Source: CAYMST01 sp964393115
GTDB taxonomy: Bacteria; Bacteroidota; Bacteroidia; Cytophagales; Cyclobacteriaceae
DNA length: 6,137 bases
Assembly: GCA_964393115.1 (NCBI GenBank)
Contig: CAYMST010000280.1
Span: forward strand, 1 to 6,137
Reading direction: 5' to 3'
The first letter of the stretch is position 1; each line of letters starts with the position of its first letter. The notes beneath the pieces were generated by a model, which searched no databases, was not told the DNA's origin, and saw nothing but the letters and a program-made list of their open reading frames with translations. The translations under genes and the position numbers were made by a program. Below are positions 4,934-6,137 of the stretch, one piece after another.

Positions 4934-6137
4934 TCAACTGAGCACCTTCATTTTCACCTCTTCTATATTCTTTAGTCTATTGATCAATCCATTAACAGGA
5001 TCTATTCTTTTCTTACGTGATTGCATTTCTAAGGCAATAGGCATACCGTCGTTCGTTCCGGTAATATTAATTTTAAAATCGCAATTGCCAGGAAACTCAT
5101 CTGAAACTCGATCTAGCTGGTCCACCAAGTCATAGTTCAAATCTTCCAACCTGATGTTGAGCTCTATTCCTTTAGTATATTTCTCTCTTATCTCGCTTAA
5201 ATGAGTCAACTCCGTAATTTTGAACTCCAATTCCTCACTTTTCCATCTAGTTTGTACAGTACCATGGACGAAGAGAAACCAACCCGTTTCGAAATACTCT
5301 TTTAACCTCATATAGTCATCCGAAAAGACATAAAAGGTATGTGATGCTGAATAATCCTCTATAGACAATATCCCAAACGGCTTACCATTCTTTGAGGTCT
5401 TATGCTGAACCCCGGTTACGATACCAGCAAGCTTAATAGCACCACGATTTCTCAGTTTATTCAGGTCTTTTATCGTATCCAGTGTGGCATTGCAGAACTG
5501 TTCCATCTCAAACTTATATTGATCAAGCGGGTGTCCGGAGATATATAGGCCTACCACTTCTTTCTCAATATTAAGCTGCTCGATTTGACCGTATGGCTCA
5601 ACAGGTTCAATTCTAGGCATCGCTATAATGGCTCCATCTCCCCCACCAAATAGTGAGGCTTGAGCGCTTTCCTGCTCTTGCGCCAGTTTGTTGGCATATC
5701 GCGTAGCCTTATCGATGAGGTTCATATCCCCTTCGGGAGCATCAATGTATTGTCTTCTATGAAAATCCGTAAAGCAGTCAAAACCACCTGCTTTAGCAAT
5801 TACTTCCATGGTCTTTTTATTGACCGTCCTAAGATTTACCCGTTTCACGAAGTCAAAAAAGTCGGTATATGGACCATTTTTAGTCCGTTCTTCTATGGTC
5901 GAATGTACAGCAGCATCACCAGATCCTTTGATTGCCGCCAAAGCGAAACGTATCTGACCACTCTCATTTACGGTAAACTTTTGAGAAGATTCATTCACAT
6001 CAGGCCCCAATACCGGTATTCCCATTCGATTACACTCTTCCATGAAAAACGTTACATCAGAAATGTTATTCATGTTGTTAGATAGCACGGCAGCCATATA
6101 TTCCGCTGGGTAATGCGCTTTTAGATAAGCCGTTTGG
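4934..6137 (-). CDS. dnaE: DNA polymerase III alpha subunit, C-terminal part
   Basis: The last 400 residues of the replicative polymerase catalytic subunit are visible. The frame continues past the right edge (QTAYLKAHYPAEY before the first in-window Met), so the PHP domain, palm and most of the fingers are outside. Numbered on this fragment, SGQIRFALAAIKGSGDAAV (about 59-77) and the following FFDFVKRVNLRTVNKKTMEVIAKAGGFD form the helix-hairpin-helix region (to about 120). QASLF (159-163; bases 5648-5662) fits the QxxLF-type sliding-clamp-binding motif at the position of the internal E. coli motif, between HhH and OB. VVGLYISGHPLD (194-205) is a standard DnaE signature. An OB-fold follows (about 235-310: IKLAGIVTGVQHKTSKNGKP to FLFVHGTVQTRW). 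A short C-terminal region ends at TGA 4934. The 105 bp after it has no strong terminator, so read-through into the HAD gene is possible. Confidence 0.95.
   Translation of the reverse strand, partial: QTAYLKAHYPAEYMAAVLSNNMNNISDVTFFMEECNRMGIPVLGPDVNESSQKFTVNESGQIRFALAAIKGSGDAAVHSTIEERTKNGPYTDFFDFVKRVNLRTVNKKTMEVIAKAGGFDCFTDFHRRQYIDAPEGDMNLIDKATRYANKLAQEQESAQASLFGGGDGAIIAMPRIEPVEPYGQIEQLNIEKEVVGLYISGHPLDQYKFEMEQFCNATLDTIKDLNKLRNRGAIKLAGIVTGVQHKTSKNGKPFGILSIEDYSASHTFYVFSDDYMRLKEYFETGWFLFVHGTVQTRWKSEELEFKITELTHLSEIREKYTKGIELNIRLEDLNYDLVDQLDRVSDEFPGNCDFKINITGTNDGMPIALEMQSRKKRIDPVNGLINRLKNIEEVKMKVLS

Noticed and set aside
5660..6085. Long plus-strand frame opposite dnaE
   Set aside because: It lies wholly antisense to strongly conserved dnaE sequence and its protein has no recognisable features; it is a shadow of the real gene.

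Overview
The window looks like an ordinary chromosomal segment of a Bacteroidota bacterium, probably a marine Cytophagales-type organism. Five things point that way: a secreted repeat protein with the C-terminal 'tail-fibre-like' domain common in that phylum; a DUF4199 membrane protein; a two-helix membrane-anchored LuxR-type regulator; a FA2H/Scs7-like fatty-acid hydroxylase, which fits sphingolipid-making Bacteroidota; and AT-rich DNA with no clear Shine-Dalgarno sequences. No RNA genes, insertion sequences, CRISPR arrays or phage genes were seen. The genus assignment is inference.

Left part, plus strand: the 3' part of an unrecognised conserved-looking gene (1-912, open at the left edge) ends in front of a small terminator-like hairpin. 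A 310-bp gene-free stretch follows, holding a perfect 8-bp inverted repeat (1022-1043). Then comes a gene for a secreted protein (1223-2248) built from five full and one partial 37-residue tandem repeats plus a conserved C-terminal domain and coiled coil. A long stem-loop (2267-2302) separates it from the convergent minus-strand genes.

Right part, all minus strand, in transcription order: the C-terminal part of DNA polymerase III alpha (dnaE, entering from the right edge, stop at 4934); a HAD phosphatase of the beta-phosphoglucomutase-like type (4828-4163); a membrane-tethered LuxR-type regulator whose probable TTG start overlaps the HAD stop (4166-3699); a DUF4199 four-helix membrane protein (3532-3026); and a FA2H-like di-iron hydroxylase (ATG at 2937, stop at 2338). 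HAD and regulator look translationally coupled. A 20-bp palindrome (3585-3604) lies between the regulator and the DUF4199 gene and is a reasonable candidate operator.

The most interesting elements are the recently expanded repeat protein and the membrane regulator / palindrome / DUF4199 arrangement. I see no compelling evidence of a wholly new multi-gene system; the membrane regulator with its possible DUF4199 target is the nearest candidate.
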